Of a stretch of DNA of 64,000 nt, positions 1-11,477 are shown piece after piece. Source of the stretch: Algoriphagus sp. CAU 1675 (GTDB taxonomy: Bacteria > Bacteroidota > Bacteroidia > Cytophagales > Cyclobacteriaceae); NCBI RefSeq assembly GCF_029222925.1, contig NZ_JARHUI010000002.1, positions 248,001 to 312,000 on the forward strand, in the 5' to 3' direction. The position numbers were made by a program, and so were the translations under genes. How positions within the stretch are numbered: the stretch's first letter is position 1; each line of letters opens with the position of its first letter. The notes beneath the pieces are model-generated. The model was not told where the DNA came from. It saw only the letters and a program-made list of their open reading frames with translations, and searched no databases.

Positions 1-377
1 TCCCATGTTTCCCCTCCATCCTTACTTCGATAAACAATTCCTTGGGGACTCTTATTATCTTCCTCCAATCGGGTACTCGTCAACCACAGCTGCTGCTCAT
101 CCAATGCAAAAAAAGCTGGTGGATTGGGAGAATAAGGCATTTCGAAAATGCCAGTGAAGTTTCTTCCCCCATCGGTAGTCTTGTAAAGAAAAGGTCCGGT
201 ACGAAACCCTACCCATTCATTGACAAATTGTGTCTTATCAGAGAAGTTAAAGAGCCAGGGAGAAATTGTCTCTTTTATCTCCCAATTTTCCAGTAGGGTA
301 GTTTCACGGGGAGGAAGTTCATCTTTTCCGCAAGCCAAACAAAAAACTAAAACAATCCAGTAAAACCGCTTAATCAT
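1..377 (-). CDS. Partial lipoprotein with Asp-box (BNR/YCF48-like) repeats, cut by left window edge
   Basis: An open frame runs from an ATG at 377 to the left edge, about 125 codons. The N-terminus is a lipoprotein signal (hydrophobic stretch, then CLAC, acylated Cys at about residue 16), so the product should be anchored in the envelope. Two Asp-box-like motifs (S/T-x-D-x-G-x-x-W/F) are visible: KTTDGGRNF near residue 75 and SKDGGETW at the edge. These repeats mark sialidase or YCF48-type beta-propellers, but catalytic residues would lie in the missing part, so no reaction can be assigned. It may belong with the glycan-related genes at the other end of the window, but that is speculation. 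Confidence 0.7.
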   Translation of the reverse strand, partial: MIKRFYWIVLVFCLACGKDELPPRETTLLENWEIKETISPWLFNFSDKTQFVNEWVGFRTGPFLYKTTDGGRNFTGIFEMPYSPNPPAFFALDEQQLWLTSTRLEEDNKSPQGIVYRSKDGGETW

Positions 378-775
378 AAGTCCAAATGATAAAGATTTAG
401 GGAAAATATAAACCAATTATTTAATAGATAAAACCCTTTTGCTCGAAACCCCAAAAATGAGATCCTCTATAAATTTTAAGGAACGCGAATGATAAAACAG
501 TTTGAAATTATTTCTTCTTGAATTTTTCTAAAAAGGAAGAAGGTCTAATTTCGGATGCAACAATTATTGACGGGGAGAGCAAAACAAAAAAGAGGTCTAA
601 AACGACCTCTTTTTTGTTTAAATCTATCTCAGTTTAATTCAAATAAAATTAGTAAAAGCTGCAATTTTCTTAAACCCCAAAAGTCAAGCTAATGATCAGA
701 AATACATCCAAATTATTCCAGACATTTGATAGTGATTTGCTTTAAAAATCCATTTTTAAATTGAACAATAGATTT
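378..775. other. Intergenic region, A/T-rich
   Basis: This 398-base gap is A/T-rich and contains no credible ORF. The only clear element is the hairpin near 600, described separately. The left part must hold the promoter of the gene starting at 377, but I see no convincing TAnnTTTG element. Confidence 0.6.
585..616 (-). terminator. Rho-independent terminator of the lipoprotein gene
   Basis: The hairpin has stem GAGGTC (592-597) and GACCTC (604-609) around a six-base loop. It is extended by A/T pairs on both sides, so T-runs follow it on either strand. It lies about 160 bases past the stop of the minus-strand lipoprotein gene ending at 776. No plus-strand gene ends here. Confidence 0.6.
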
Positions 776-1474
776 TTATTCAAACACTGCTTGAGTCGCA
801 ACATCCAACCTATTGGCAACTTGGTCGAAAATATCAGCGTTTGAAGTTTCACTTATAATTATTTTTCCATTAGTAAGTTGCGCATTATCCAACTCTTCAG
901 CTGAGACTACACTAAACCAGTCTAAAGCATCAAATTTTATTTTACCTACAATATTGGAACCCGCTGGAATACTAACCACACTTGCATTCGCCTCAAAAAC
1001 TTCACCACTATTAAATTCTAATCTTATTGGAATTGAAGTTCCCTCTGAATTGATATAAGTTCCTTCAATTACAATGGATGGATCACTATTTTCGTCCTGA
1101 ATTTCGATTCCCAAATTTACATTCGTATACTCACCGGCCGGTACATCAATATTTACGGCAGGTGTAATCATTCCCGTGGCATAATCAATTTCCGAAATTT
1201 GTTCATGGGTTATACTCACAGAACGATTTTGAGTATCTCCATCAAAAACAACCTCTCTGAACTTGATTTTGCCACTTGTAAAGACCAGAGAGTTCTCATT
1301 GTTCACTCTCGCATTTATTAGTTTTGAGTCTGAACTCGTGGTTGTTACCGCAAGAGTTATACGTGCAGTATCAGGAGACAAATCCTTTTCATCACTACAG
1401 GCAAACTGTACTAAACCGATAATAAGAGCAACAACCGCTAATTTCATGGACTTTCTCTTCTTCATTATTTTCAT
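776..1474 (-). CDS. Hypothetical lipoprotein, 232 aa
   Basis: The protein starts with a basic, hydrophobic leader ending in QFAC (Cys about 26), a lipobox, followed by acidic residues. It is therefore probably an outer-membrane or periplasmic lipoprotein. The rest is rich in beta-forming segments and Ser/Thr/Asn, with no Cys and no recognised catalytic motif, much like small extracellular beta-sandwich lipoproteins of Bacteroidota. An ATG at codon 4 or 10 could be the real start. It stands alone between long A/T-rich spacers with its own terminator near 600. I do not recognise the family. Confidence 0.75.
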   Translation of the reverse strand: MKIMKKRKSMKLAVVALIIGLVQFACSDEKDLSPDTARITLAVTTTSSDSKLINARVNNENSLVFTSGKIKFREVVFDGDTQNRSVSITHEQISEIDYATGMITPAVNIDVPAGEYTNVNLGIEIQDENSDPSIVIEGTYINSEGTSIPIRLEFNSGEVFEANASVVSIPAGSNIVGKIKFDALDWFSVVSAEELDNAQLTNGKIIISETSNADIFDQVANRLDVATQAVFE

Positions 1475-1807
1475 CGTTTCTATATAATTTTAATTATTAA
1501 AACTCACATCAACAACAGCATCAATTAAACAAGATACATCTACGAATAAATAACAAAATTGATTCCAACACAACATATAAATAGATAAAATTAATTTATA
1601 AATATTATTAAAAATCAAAGAATTTAAATTTTCATTATTGAATAGATAAAACAATTTAATATTTAATAAAAAATCATAAATCTAATGTATTTCAAAACAA
1701 AAATACTGAACCTAAAAAGCTGTAAAAACTTTAATTAATAATAGTTATAGTAGTATAAAATATTTTTTAATCCATCCTAATTGACATAAATCAAAACAAA
1801 AAAATAA
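1475..1807. other. Very A/T-rich intergenic region
   Basis: This region separates two minus-strand genes and is strikingly A/T-rich, especially 1560-1800. No coding frame of substance is seen. The right end leads into the terminator at 1808-1831. The left end should contain the promoter for the 232-aa lipoprotein, but no exact TAnnTTTG was found. Confidence 0.6.
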
Positions 1808-1831
1808 AGCCATCCTGTTTTCAGGATGGCT
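1808..1831 (-). terminator. Terminator of the FecA-like receptor gene
   Basis: A perfect 10-bp stem, AGCCATCCTG with CAGGATGGCT, encloses a four-base loop. On the minus strand it is followed by a T-rich tail (TTATTTTTTTG). It lies 21 bases past the receptor stop codon. Confidence 0.85.
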
Positions 1832-1852
1832 TTCATGGCTTGGGCTTGCAAA

Positions 1853-4279
1853 TTAGAATTTAAAGCCCAATGTCGTATAAAAGGTTCTTCCGTCTGCCGG
1901 CATCAATCCAGGCCCGGGATATCCTCCAGCTCTACGCGTGAAATACCGCTCATCAGTCAGATTATTGACACCTGCCTTGAGACTATACTTTTTCCGGAAA
2001 GTATAGCTTGCAGAAAGGTCCTGCACCTGGTAGGAAGGAATCAAACCGGCTGTAGCAGTAGCATTCGGAGCAAGGGTATTGGATGCGTCTGCAAAAGCCT
2101 CTCCGATGTCACTCAACTGCCAGGTCAAAGAGAAGTCTTTGAAACGGTAAGTAGCTCCAAATCGGTTGATCTTCTTAGGTGCATTTTCCACTTGATTCCC
2201 CTTAAGATTTCTTTCGGCCAACTGTCCATCTACCAAGCTTGTGATCACAAAATCCTGATATTTTGCATCGACAAAGGCCAAGGAAGCAAATACGTGCAAA
2301 TATCCATATCTGGAGGATTTGAAGATTGCCGTTACCGGGTCAAATTCAAAATAAGCTTCCATCCCTCGGCTGACAGATTCTCCCAAATTGGTTCGGAACT
2401 GATAGGATTGGCCCTCTGAATTCAGTTGGGTCACTGTACCGATTCGGTTGGCATAATTGAGATAGAAATAGCTCACATCAAAGTTGAACACTGTACCTAT
2501 ATTTCCCCTATAACCCAAGTCAAAATTGTAACCACGGGCATCTTCCAAGTTGGGATCAATCACGTCCGTAGTAGCAGGTGGGGTCAAATCCGAGATCAAA
2601 ACAGGACGATAAGCCTGGGAAAGGTTGGAGTAAAACTCTGTAGTGGAAGTCACATGGTATTCTGCACCCACTCCACCGAGGACAAAGGATCTTGATCTTG
2701 ATACCGGTTCCAAAATCACAGGCACTCCATCGTTTATACCAAACTGCCCTTGGTTTTCAGATTGGATACGCTCCAATCTCAATCCAGCGGTCAGGAGAAA
2801 CTTATCGGAAAACCGAAATACATTTTCCGCAAAGGCAGCAAAGTTAGTGTTTCGGAAATCCAGATCCCTAGGGAAATTCTCTTCAGCCGCCAGTTCAAAA
2901 TTCATCTCTGTTCCGGCATCCCCTACTCCTCTTTGCTTCCTGTCAATATGACCATTGAAATATCGAAGCCCTGATGCCAAGTTGTTGTTGAGTCCAAAAA
3001 GGGAATATTCAGTGGTCATTCTCAATTCAGAACCATAAGTAGTATAGAAATCCCGGTCAACCTGACGGTTACCCAGATCATCCTCCAGATTGATCGCCTT
3101 CATAAAACCCACACTGTTTCGTTCGGCAATGGTTCCAAAAACTTTCCAATTCAGTTGGCTTTTGGGAGAAAGGATGTATTGGGCCGAAAAAGAGGGAACA
3201 AACCAAGGAGTACTAAACCAGTTTCTGCTTCTGCTGCTTTGACGGGCGTCCTGATTAAATAACTCATCTGTCAAACCTCCGGGCTGCTGACTTTCTGTGG
3301 TCATATAGGTAGCCTCAAAGCCTAATTTCAGGCGGTTACTTGCCGCATAGCTAACTTCAGCATGTGCATGATCTGTATTGAAATAGCCATTTTCTCTCCA
3401 TCCTTGACCGACCCTTTTTTGGTAATAGGCAGTATAACTCCATTTACCTTCCGTACCGCCAACGTAATTGAAGGTGCTAAAAAGTCCATTGCTCCCAAAA
3501 GTATTCAAAGATTCTGCAGTAAATCGGGTGGATTGATCTGGTTTTCTGAGGACAAAATTCAGAAGTCCTCCAAATTGAGGCCCATACTGCAAAGAGGATG
3601 CTCCTCGGATAATTTCAATTTTTTCCACCACTTCCATGGGAGGGGAAAAATAAGCTTCTGGATATCCCATTGGATCTGGAGTGATATCATATCCATTCAT
3701 ACGGACATTGAATTCCCAGGAGCGGTTGGGACTCAATCCTCTAGAAGCCACACCCAATTGAATTCCGGAACCGTCATTTTCCCAAATGGAAATCCCGGGC
3801 GTACGGCCAAAAATCTGACGGCTGTTGTTCATTGCCAAATTCGCATCCAGATCTCTGATGCGGATCACTTCATTCTTTTTGCCTGCATTTATTCTAAAAT
3901 CCTCGACTTCAGGAAGTTTTTCCTGTCCTAAAATCCCTCTGCTACTCAACAATTCAAAAGAATCTATCCAAAGAGGCTCTTCCGAAAGGACAAAATCCAC
4001 CTCTTCAGTTTCGCCGGGAAGCAGAACTACAGTCCTTGTTTCTTCCTCATAACCCAACATAGTGACCTTAATCGTGTAGGTTCCACTTGGAATATCACTC
4101 ATGGAAAAATCCCCATCAAGGTTACTCTGAACTCCTCTTACAGTTCGCTCCAACAATACCGAAGCATAGGCTAAAGGGTTTTTATTTTTATCGGTAATCC
4201 TTCCCTGAAGCACACTTTTCTGAGCAAATCCCAGAAAAGAAAACAGGGAAAACAATAGGGTTAGGTAAAATGCTTTCAT
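1853..4279 (-). CDS. FecA-like TonB-dependent outer-membrane receptor, 808 aa
   Basis: The protein should bind a ferric chelate or similar ligand at the cell surface and import it using TonB energy. Residues 1-19 are a signal peptide ending FGFAQ. Residues about 22-95 form a carboxypeptidase-like regulatory domain (LQGRITDKNKNPLAYASV), common in Bacteroidota receptors. A plug domain follows (about 120-240) with the typical EKIEIIRGASSLQYGPQF segment, which resembles the FecA/COG4772 type. The remainder is a 22-strand barrel ending in an aromatic residue (TTLGFKF). No sigma/anti-sigma pair is adjacent, so FecIR-type control is not indicated. A good promoter and repeated 11-mers lie just upstream. 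The substrate cannot be fixed from sequence; Fe-citrate, another siderophore or heme are all possible. Confidence 0.9.
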   Translation of the reverse strand: MKAFYLTLLFSLFSFLGFAQKSVLQGRITDKNKNPLAYASVLLERTVRGVQSNLDGDFSMSDIPSGTYTIKVTMLGYEEETRTVVLLPGETEEVDFVLSEEPLWIDSFELLSSRGILGQEKLPEVEDFRINAGKKNEVIRIRDLDANLAMNNSRQIFGRTPGISIWENDGSGIQLGVASRGLSPNRSWEFNVRMNGYDITPDPMGYPEAYFSPPMEVVEKIEIIRGASSLQYGPQFGGLLNFVLRKPDQSTRFTAESLNTFGSNGLFSTFNYVGGTEGKWSYTAYYQKRVGQGWRENGYFNTDHAHAEVSYAASNRLKLGFEATYMTTESQQPGGLTDELFNQDARQSSRSRNWFSTPWFVPSFSAQYILSPKSQLNWKVFGTIAERNSVGFMKAINLEDDLGNRQVDRDFYTTYGSELRMTTEYSLFGLNNNLASGLRYFNGHIDRKQRGVGDAGTEMNFELAAEENFPRDLDFRNTNFAAFAENVFRFSDKFLLTAGLRLERIQSENQGQFGINDGVPVILEPVSRSRSFVLGGVGAEYHVTSTTEFYSNLSQAYRPVLISDLTPPATTDVIDPNLEDARGYNFDLGYRGNIGTVFNFDVSYFYLNYANRIGTVTQLNSEGQSYQFRTNLGESVSRGMEAYFEFDPVTAIFKSSRYGYLHVFASLAFVDAKYQDFVITSLVDGQLAERNLKGNQVENAPKKINRFGATYRFKDFSLTWQLSDIGEAFADASNTLAPNATATAGLIPSYQVQDLSASYTFRKKYSLKAGVNNLTDERYFTRRAGGYPGPGLMPADGRTFYTTLGFKF

Positions 4280-4282
4280 TGT

Positions 4283-4355
4283 GTTTATCTAGACTGTTTT
4301 TAAATAACAGCACAAACATATTATCTGAAATCATTCTAAACAAGGTTTATCTAGA
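4283..4355. repeat. Two copies of GTTTATCTAGA bracketing the receptor promoter
   Basis: The 11-mer GTTTATCTAGA occurs exactly at 4283-4293 and 4345-4355. One copy is in the leader and one is just upstream of the -33 element. Start-to-start distance is 62 bases, near six helical turns. The arrangement fits a regulator-binding pair, but no regulator is known. Confidence 0.5.
4313..4343 (-). promoter_or_regulatory. Bacteroidota-type promoter of the FecA-like receptor
   Basis: Read on the minus strand there is TTG (4343-4341), a 20-base spacer, then TATGTTTG (4320-4313). This matches the TTG-N19/20-TAnnTTTG consensus of Bacteroidota housekeeping promoters. The -7 box ends 34 bases before the ATG at 4279, leaving a leader of about 25 bases. 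Confidence 0.6.
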
Positions 4356-4974
4356 AAAAATCTAAATAAAAATAGAATAGGAAATTACCTGGGGTTAGAC
4401 CAAGTGTTGAAGGCCGCATTCAAGGGATTAATTGACAGTGGATTGGGAGGTTTTAATTATCTCGATAAGCCCAGAAAGACTTGATTATAGATGAGCTGAG
4501 TTTTTCACCCAATTACCTCCAGACAACTGACAGGCGTGGTTACGATAGGTGGGCGAAGTTGCAATTTCATCCAATTGAAGACCTTTTCTCCTTTTCAAGC
4601 CACAATTGTAATTCTTTGAAAAAAGACTCTGGAAGAGTCAAACCATCAATAGCCCTGGGGTTCAACCCTGGGTTCAAAGATTGCCTGTATTACCAGCAAG
4701 ATGAAAATAGAATGGTTGAAGGGAGTCCAAAAACACTAATCTCAAATGGCAGCAGGAAGTCAGAGATGACTCGACCCTGAGTCGAGGAAGAAAAAGAGGA
4801 TTACTGCCTGAAATGAATGAATCTTTCCGGCTGCTTTGCAAGGGAAAAGAAGTCGGATAAATCCCCTAAAAACATCTTTCTAAAAGCAAACTTCATCTAA
4901 TTAACTGATTTTCATCATGTAATCAGCAGATTTCTATGGGTATTATCGTGAATTAAAATCAAAATATCTACGAT
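4356..4974. other. Long intergenic region between divergent genes
   Basis: About 620 bases lie between the receptor promoter and the DoxX gene. A 99-codon frame at 4481-4780 has no family resemblance and reads like non-coding sequence. A small perfect hairpin, CTCGAC with GTCGAG (4770-4786), is present with no T-run. A promoter for the DoxX gene must lie near 4900-4970, but I could not place it. Confidence 0.5.
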
Positions 4975-5463
4975 ATGCCTCAATCAACCCAATTAACGTC
5001 TATGCAGACCACAGCCTTGGTCATCATGCGACTTTTGATCGGATGGCATTTTCTTTATGAAGGTGTCCTCAAATTGTATACTCCATCCTGGACCTCAAAG
5101 GGCTATTTACTGAGCGCCACTTACCTGGAATCCTTTTTCCAATCACTGGCAGGAGAATCCCTTATCTCCACAGTGGATACGCTCAACATTGTTGCCTTGC
5201 TCCTTGTAGGAGCTACCTTGATTTTAGGCTTTAAAACCCAACTGGGAAGCTTAATCGGAATCGGGCTTTTGCTGCTGTATTTTCTGGCTCATCCTCCCTT
5301 CCCTGGATATCCCCAGGGTCCGACTGAAGGCAGTTACTGGATCGTCAATAAAAACCTGATCGAAGCCGCTGCCTTGTTGGTGATCTTTCTTTTCCCCACT
5401 TCTCTCTCCTTCGGTTTGGAGCGAATATTTTCTAAAAAACAAATCCAAACCCAAGCCCACTAA
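4975..5463 (+). CDS. DoxX family membrane protein, 162 aa
   Basis: The protein has four hydrophobic segments (about 13-30, 60-82, 85-102 and 123-145) and the DoxX start pattern (VIMRLLIGWHFLYEGVLKL). Family members are small inner-membrane proteins linked to quinone or thiosulfate chemistry or oxidative stress, but most, like this one, have no proven role. Twelve bases after its stop comes a Tat-exported oxidoreductase gene, so the two are probably one operon and the membrane protein may support that enzyme. ATG 4975 is preceded by A-rich sequence, as usual in this phylum. Confidence 0.85.
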   Translation: MPQSTQLTSMQTTALVIMRLLIGWHFLYEGVLKLYTPSWTSKGYLLSATYLESFFQSLAGESLISTVDTLNIVALLLVGATLILGFKTQLGSLIGIGLLLLYFLAHPPFPGYPQGPTEGSYWIVNKNLIEAAALLVIFLFPTSLSFGLERIFSKKQIQTQAH

Positions 5464-5475
5464 ACCCAAGAAATC

Positions 5476-7095
5476 ATGGCAACAGATAAAAAATTATTCA
5501 CCGGATTTTCCAGAAGAGATTTGCTCAAAAGCCTGGCCGGGATTCCCTTGGTCGGAGTAGTGTGGGCAGCAGGACTGGATACCACCAAAAAATCCAAACT
5601 TGAAAAAGATTTTCTCCTTGAAAAATTAAATATCAAGGCGAGCCCTCCCCCAGCATCCGGTCCAATGAGCGGAGATCCCCTTCGGATTGGGCTGATTGGT
5701 TTTGGCATTAGAGGAGAGCAACTCATGCGTGCTTTGGGATTTGCTACTCAGGAATGGATGGAGTCCATGGCTCAATCCAGCTTAGAAAACCCAAATGACA
5801 AGAGACTGGAAGATTTTAAAGCCCAGGAAAATCTAAATGTAAAACTCACTGCTATTTGCGACATTTTTGATGTTAGAGCCGAAAAAGCCTTACAGTCCTT
5901 CAATTCTGAAAACAACAGCTGCAAGAGATACGAGAATTACCTTGACCTGATCCACAGTGGAGAAGTTGATGCCGTCATTATCGCCACACCGGATCATTGG
6001 CATGCACCGATGGCGCAGGCTGCCATTGAAGCAGGTGTGCATGTCTATGTGGAGAAACCCATGACCCATACGGTGGAAGAAACTTACAGACTGAGGGATG
6101 CTGTCCGGAGAAATCCCGGAGCCATATTGGCTGTAGGCCACCAGCACCGACAAACCCTAAGTTTTCTGACTGCACAAGATGCCATTGCAAAAAATACTCT
6201 TGGACATGTTTCACTGGTCACTACCAATACCAACCGAAACGATGACAATGGGGCTTGGCAGTATGAAATCCATCCCGACGCATCCCCTGAAACTATTGAC
6301 TGGAATGCATTTCTGGGCAATGCCCCTTATGTTCCTTTCAATAAAGAACATTTTTTCCGATGGAGAAAATGGTGGGCTTATGGATCAGGCCTTTCTGGGG
6401 ACTTATTGACCCATGATTATGACCGGATCAATTGTGTATTGAATATGGGGATCCCCAAATATGTGACAGCCTCTGGCGGAATTTACACCCACAGAGATGG
6501 AAGAAATGTCCCAGATGTCATGCAAGTCAACATGGACTTCCCGGATTTCAGCACAGGATCCTCCCAGGAAGAAGGCAAAGAAAAAGGCATGACTTTAGTC
6601 TACAGTGCAACCCTCGGCAACCAATTTGACCGGGGAACCGTCCTCATGGGCCATGATGCCAGTATGGAACTTGGTAATATACTGACCATCTATGCAGATC
6701 CCAGATCTACCCAATACAAAGACATGATTGCCGAAGGCCGCATTGACCCAAGTGTTCCTATTTACCAATACGATCCATCTGCTGATGGAGTGGATGCTGT
6801 CACCTCAGCCACCGCTAAGTATTTCGCCAACAAGGGATTGCTATGGACATACCGGGACGGCAAACGAGTCGATTCTACCTTTTTACATATTCGGGAATGG
6901 CTGAGCTGTATCCGGAATGGAGGTAATCCAAGCTGTGGGATCGATGAGGGATTTGAGGAAGCCATCACAGCCCATATGGCAGGACTTTCCTATAAAATCG
7001 GCAGACGAATCGAATGGGATGCAGAAAACGAACAGATCATCACCTTGCCAGGTGAAGATTTGGATGCTATTCTTTTGACTAGCCCATCGGTTTAA
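5476..7095 (+). CDS. Tat-exported Gfo/Idh/MocA family oxidoreductase, 539 aa
   Basis: This is an NAD(P)-dependent dehydrogenase-type protein, probably acting on a sugar or sugar-like alcohol in the periplasm. The N-terminus has a twin-arginine signal (FSRRDLLKSLAGIPLVG). The Rossmann segment begins at about residue 70 (RIGLIGFGIRGEQL). The family motif VEKPMTH (about 193-199) carries the usual catalytic Lys, and HWHAP precedes it. The C-terminal half is the long alpha/beta domain of the family; 539 residues is longer than the common 350-450. Tat export fits a protein that folds with its nucleotide cofactor before transport, as in glucose-fructose oxidoreductase. The gene is 12 bases after the DoxX gene and ends at a hairpin terminator. 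Confidence 0.88.
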   Translation: MATDKKLFTGFSRRDLLKSLAGIPLVGVVWAAGLDTTKKSKLEKDFLLEKLNIKASPPPASGPMSGDPLRIGLIGFGIRGEQLMRALGFATQEWMESMAQSSLENPNDKRLEDFKAQENLNVKLTAICDIFDVRAEKALQSFNSENNSCKRYENYLDLIHSGEVDAVIIATPDHWHAPMAQAAIEAGVHVYVEKPMTHTVEETYRLRDAVRRNPGAILAVGHQHRQTLSFLTAQDAIAKNTLGHVSLVTTNTNRNDDNGAWQYEIHPDASPETIDWNAFLGNAPYVPFNKEHFFRWRKWWAYGSGLSGDLLTHDYDRINCVLNMGIPKYVTASGGIYTHRDGRNVPDVMQVNMDFPDFSTGSSQEEGKEKGMTLVYSATLGNQFDRGTVLMGHDASMELGNILTIYADPRSTQYKDMIAEGRIDPSVPIYQYDPSADGVDAVTSATAKYFANKGLLWTYRDGKRVDSTFLHIREWLSCIRNGGNPSCGIDEGFEEAITAHMAGLSYKIGRRIEWDAENEQIITLPGEDLDAILLTSPSV

Positions 7096-7121
7096 AATCA
7101 ATAGATCCAAGAATTTTGCCT

Positions 7122-7161
7122 ATAAACCCGGCAAATTCCCTAATCTGTCGGGTTTATCTTT
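7122..7161 (+). terminator. Terminator after the Gfo/Idh/MocA gene
   Basis: The stem is ATAAACCCG (7122-7130) and CGGGTTTAT (7149-7157) with an 18-base loop, followed by CTTTT. It lies 27 bases past the stop codon and closes the DoxX-oxidoreductase unit. Confidence 0.65.
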
Positions 7162-7383
7162 TAAAAATTATCTTACGATATTTCTTCAGTTCAAGAAAGT
7201 CTGAAAACATGAGTAATTAACACGCAATTTTGCCAAAATTACAAGGCAACATTGACTGTCAATTAACCTGCTGTACCTCCTAGTTATTGGTTACCGAAAC
7301 TTGATTGGGACTCAGTGTGAATTAATAGCCCTCTGATAGTTTTGAGAAAAACTCTTCTCCTATGAGGCATAGAAATTATCGAT

Positions 7384-9713
<2,330 letters not shown>

Positions 9714-9736
9714 GAATAGCAAAATCCTCAGTACAA

Positions 9737-9768
9737 AAGCCAGTCTTCGAAGACTGGCTTTTTTTTAT
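9737..9768 (+). terminator. katG terminator
   Basis: A perfect 24-base palindrome with half AAGCCAGTCTTC (TTCG-like loop) is followed by a run of T. It starts 24 bases after the katG stop. Confidence 0.92.
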
Positions 9769-9838
9769 TTCTCCGTCTTCAGTTGGAGAATTTTAGGAGA
9801 AAAAACTAAATTCCATCGCATTTTAAAAACTCCCAATC

Positions 9839-10681
9839 TTGCGTTACCTAGCCCTTTTCCTTCTTTTCTTCCCCCTCATTTCTAAAGCCCAAACAGTCTG
9901 CACATTGGAAAGTCGGGAAAAACTGGAAGCAGTACTCCAGCAGCTTTCCCAGGAAGATCATTCCAAAAAAACGGTTCAGAACTTGACGCTGGAAATCGGC
10001 AAGATCTTTCTCCAAACTCCCTATGTGGAAAAAACACTGGAACTTCCCGGAGAAGAAAAACTGGTGATCAACCTGATGGGATTGGATTGCACCACTTATG
10101 TGGAATCCGTGCTGGCTTTGGCCCGAATTTCAAAAAAGAAGCTATTCAGCTTTGAGGATTTTGAACGGGAACTGGAACTGATTCGCTACCGGCAAGGCAA
10201 AAATGCAGGCTATCCATCCCGGCTTCATTATTTTTCAGACTGGATGTATCAAAACCAGAAAAAACGCATACTCAAGGATATAACCCAAGAAATCGGAGGT
10301 ATATCTTACCCCAATCATCCCAGCTTTATGTCTGAAAACCCTCAGTTTTATCCCCAGTTGGCAAATGCAGCCTATGTGGAGCAACTGAAAAAGACCGAGA
10401 AGGAAATTTCCAAGCGCGCCTACTACTTCATCCCAAAAGCAGAAATCAATGCATTGGAGTCCAAAATTGAATCCGGCGACCTCATTGCCATCACCACTTC
10501 GATCTCCAACCTGGACATGGTTCATGTGGGAATAGCGATTAAAAAAGACGGAAGGATCCACCTCATGCATGCAAGTTCGAAAAACGGAGAAGTGGAAATC
10601 TCAGCCATGCCTCTTCATGATTACCTAGCTGGAAACCGCAGTCAATCCGGGATCATGGTAAGCCGTCTTTCTGATGATTAA
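9839..10681 (+). CDS. DUF1460 family protein, NlpC/P60-like amidase, 280 aa
   Basis: The protein is probably a secreted cell-wall amidase or peptidase. A signal peptide (LALFLLFFPLISKAQ) covers residues 1-17. The catalytic Cys motif GLDCTTYVES is near residue 82, and the GDLIAITTS...LDMVHVGIA region near 220-235 supplies the His of the Cys-His pair. HASS follows near 250. This is the DUF1460 pattern related to NlpC/P60 enzymes that cut N-acetylmuramoyl-L-alanine bonds. The start is a TTG at 9839: an in-frame TAA lies only five codons upstream, at 9824, and no ATG is available before the catalytic motif. It converges on the LytTR gene. Confidence 0.82.
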   Translation: MRYLALFLLFFPLISKAQTVCTLESREKLEAVLQQLSQEDHSKKTVQNLTLEIGKIFLQTPYVEKTLELPGEEKLVINLMGLDCTTYVESVLALARISKKKLFSFEDFERELELIRYRQGKNAGYPSRLHYFSDWMYQNQKKRILKDITQEIGGISYPNHPSFMSENPQFYPQLANAAYVEQLKKTEKEISKRAYYFIPKAEINALESKIESGDLIAITTSISNLDMVHVGIAIKKDGRIHLMHASSKNGEVEISAMPLHDYLAGNRSQSGIMVSRLSDD

Positions 10682-10682
10682 A

Positions 10683-10705
10683 AAATGGAATTCTTCTTTC
10701 CATTT
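10683..10705. terminator. Bidirectional hairpin between convergent genes
   Basis: AAATGGAA (10683-10690) pairs with TTCCATTT (10698-10705) around a seven-base loop. On the minus strand six T follow. The stem overlaps the last bases of the response-regulator stop codon, so it serves mainly the minus-strand operon. Confidence 0.5.
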
Positions 10706-11477
10706 ACTGCTGAATCCACTTCATAAACGCAGGAGTCTGGCTTTGGCTGCAAACCAGAAGTTGATCCACACTTTTGAGTTTAATCGCAACTGAATTTTTG
10801 GAATAGCGCTCTGTAGCCACCACGAATTTTTTATGGACCAAATGGCTTCTGCTAATTCTAAAAAATTGCTCCTGATCCAAATCTACTTCCAACTCTTTGA
10901 GCGTAGCTTCCTGTAAGAGATGCTTTTTCCCATTTTCATCAAGAGCCCAAATCAAGGCGTTTTCAGCAAAGAAACAAACTATCTGTTCCAAGTCTAGAAA
11001 GTAACTGCCTCTTGAAGTCGGAACGGAAATCCTTTGCTTGAAAGAGACAGTAGGATTTGCCTGTTGCTGCATCAAATTTTGCAATTGTGAAAGAAGGCTA
11101 GCCTGAGCGGAATCGCTTTGGGTCAGACGCAAAAACTTGTCCCAAGCTTTCTGAAAGCGCTCGAAAGTAAAAGGCTTGAGCAGGTATTCAATCCCGTTGC
11201 CCTCAAAGGCCTGCATCCAAAACTGATTATAGGCAGTAGTGAATATCACAGGGCATGGAAGATCAATCTCCTGAAAAAGTTGAAATGCATTTCCATCCAG
11301 TAATTCTATATCGGAAATCAACAAATCCACCTTTGGGGAATCCTTGAAAAAGGCAAGCCCTGACTCTATGGAATCCAGTTCCCCAACCAATTGGACGGAA
11401 GGGCTAACCTGCTCCAAAAAACGTTTGATTTTATTTCTGGAAGGCACTTCATCCTCTAAAATCACTACTCGGATCAT
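10704..11477 (-). CDS. LytTR-family response regulator, 257 aa
   Basis: This is the DNA-binding half of a two-component system. The receiver domain (1-120) shows the acidic pocket (VVILEDE, D9), phospho-acceptor D56 in DLLISDIELL, a switch Thr (IFTTAYN) and conserved Lys (LLKPF, about 102). A LytTR domain covers about 150-250 (ISVPTSRGSYFLDLEQIVCFFAEN ... FFRISRSHLVHKK). The gene follows the sensor kinase with a 4-base ATGA overlap, so the two are translated together. The target genes cannot be read from the sequence. The convergent DUF1460 gene is only a neighbour. Confidence 0.92.
   Translation of the reverse strand: MIRVVILEDEVPSRNKIKRFLEQVSPSVQLVGELDSIESGLAFFKDSPKVDLLISDIELLDGNAFQLFQEIDLPCPVIFTTAYNQFWMQAFEGNGIEYLLKPFTFERFQKAWDKFLRLTQSDSAQASLLSQLQNLMQQQANPTVSFKQRISVPTSRGSYFLDLEQIVCFFAENALIWALDENGKKHLLQEATLKELEVDLDQEQFFRISRSHLVHKKFVVATERYSKNSVAIKLKSVDQLLVCSQSQTPAFMKWIQQ

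Noticed and set aside
1826-2419. 197-codon plus-strand frame inside the FecA-like receptor
   Set aside because: Antisense shadow; the minus-strand receptor is clearly the gene.
4481-4780. 99-codon plus-strand frame in the long spacer before the DoxX gene
   Set aside because: No family resemblance, odd composition, no leader or promoter; the frame is probably chance.
4770-4786. Hairpin CTCGAC/GTCGAG as a terminator
   Set aside because: No T-run follows and no gene ends there; kept only as a structural note.
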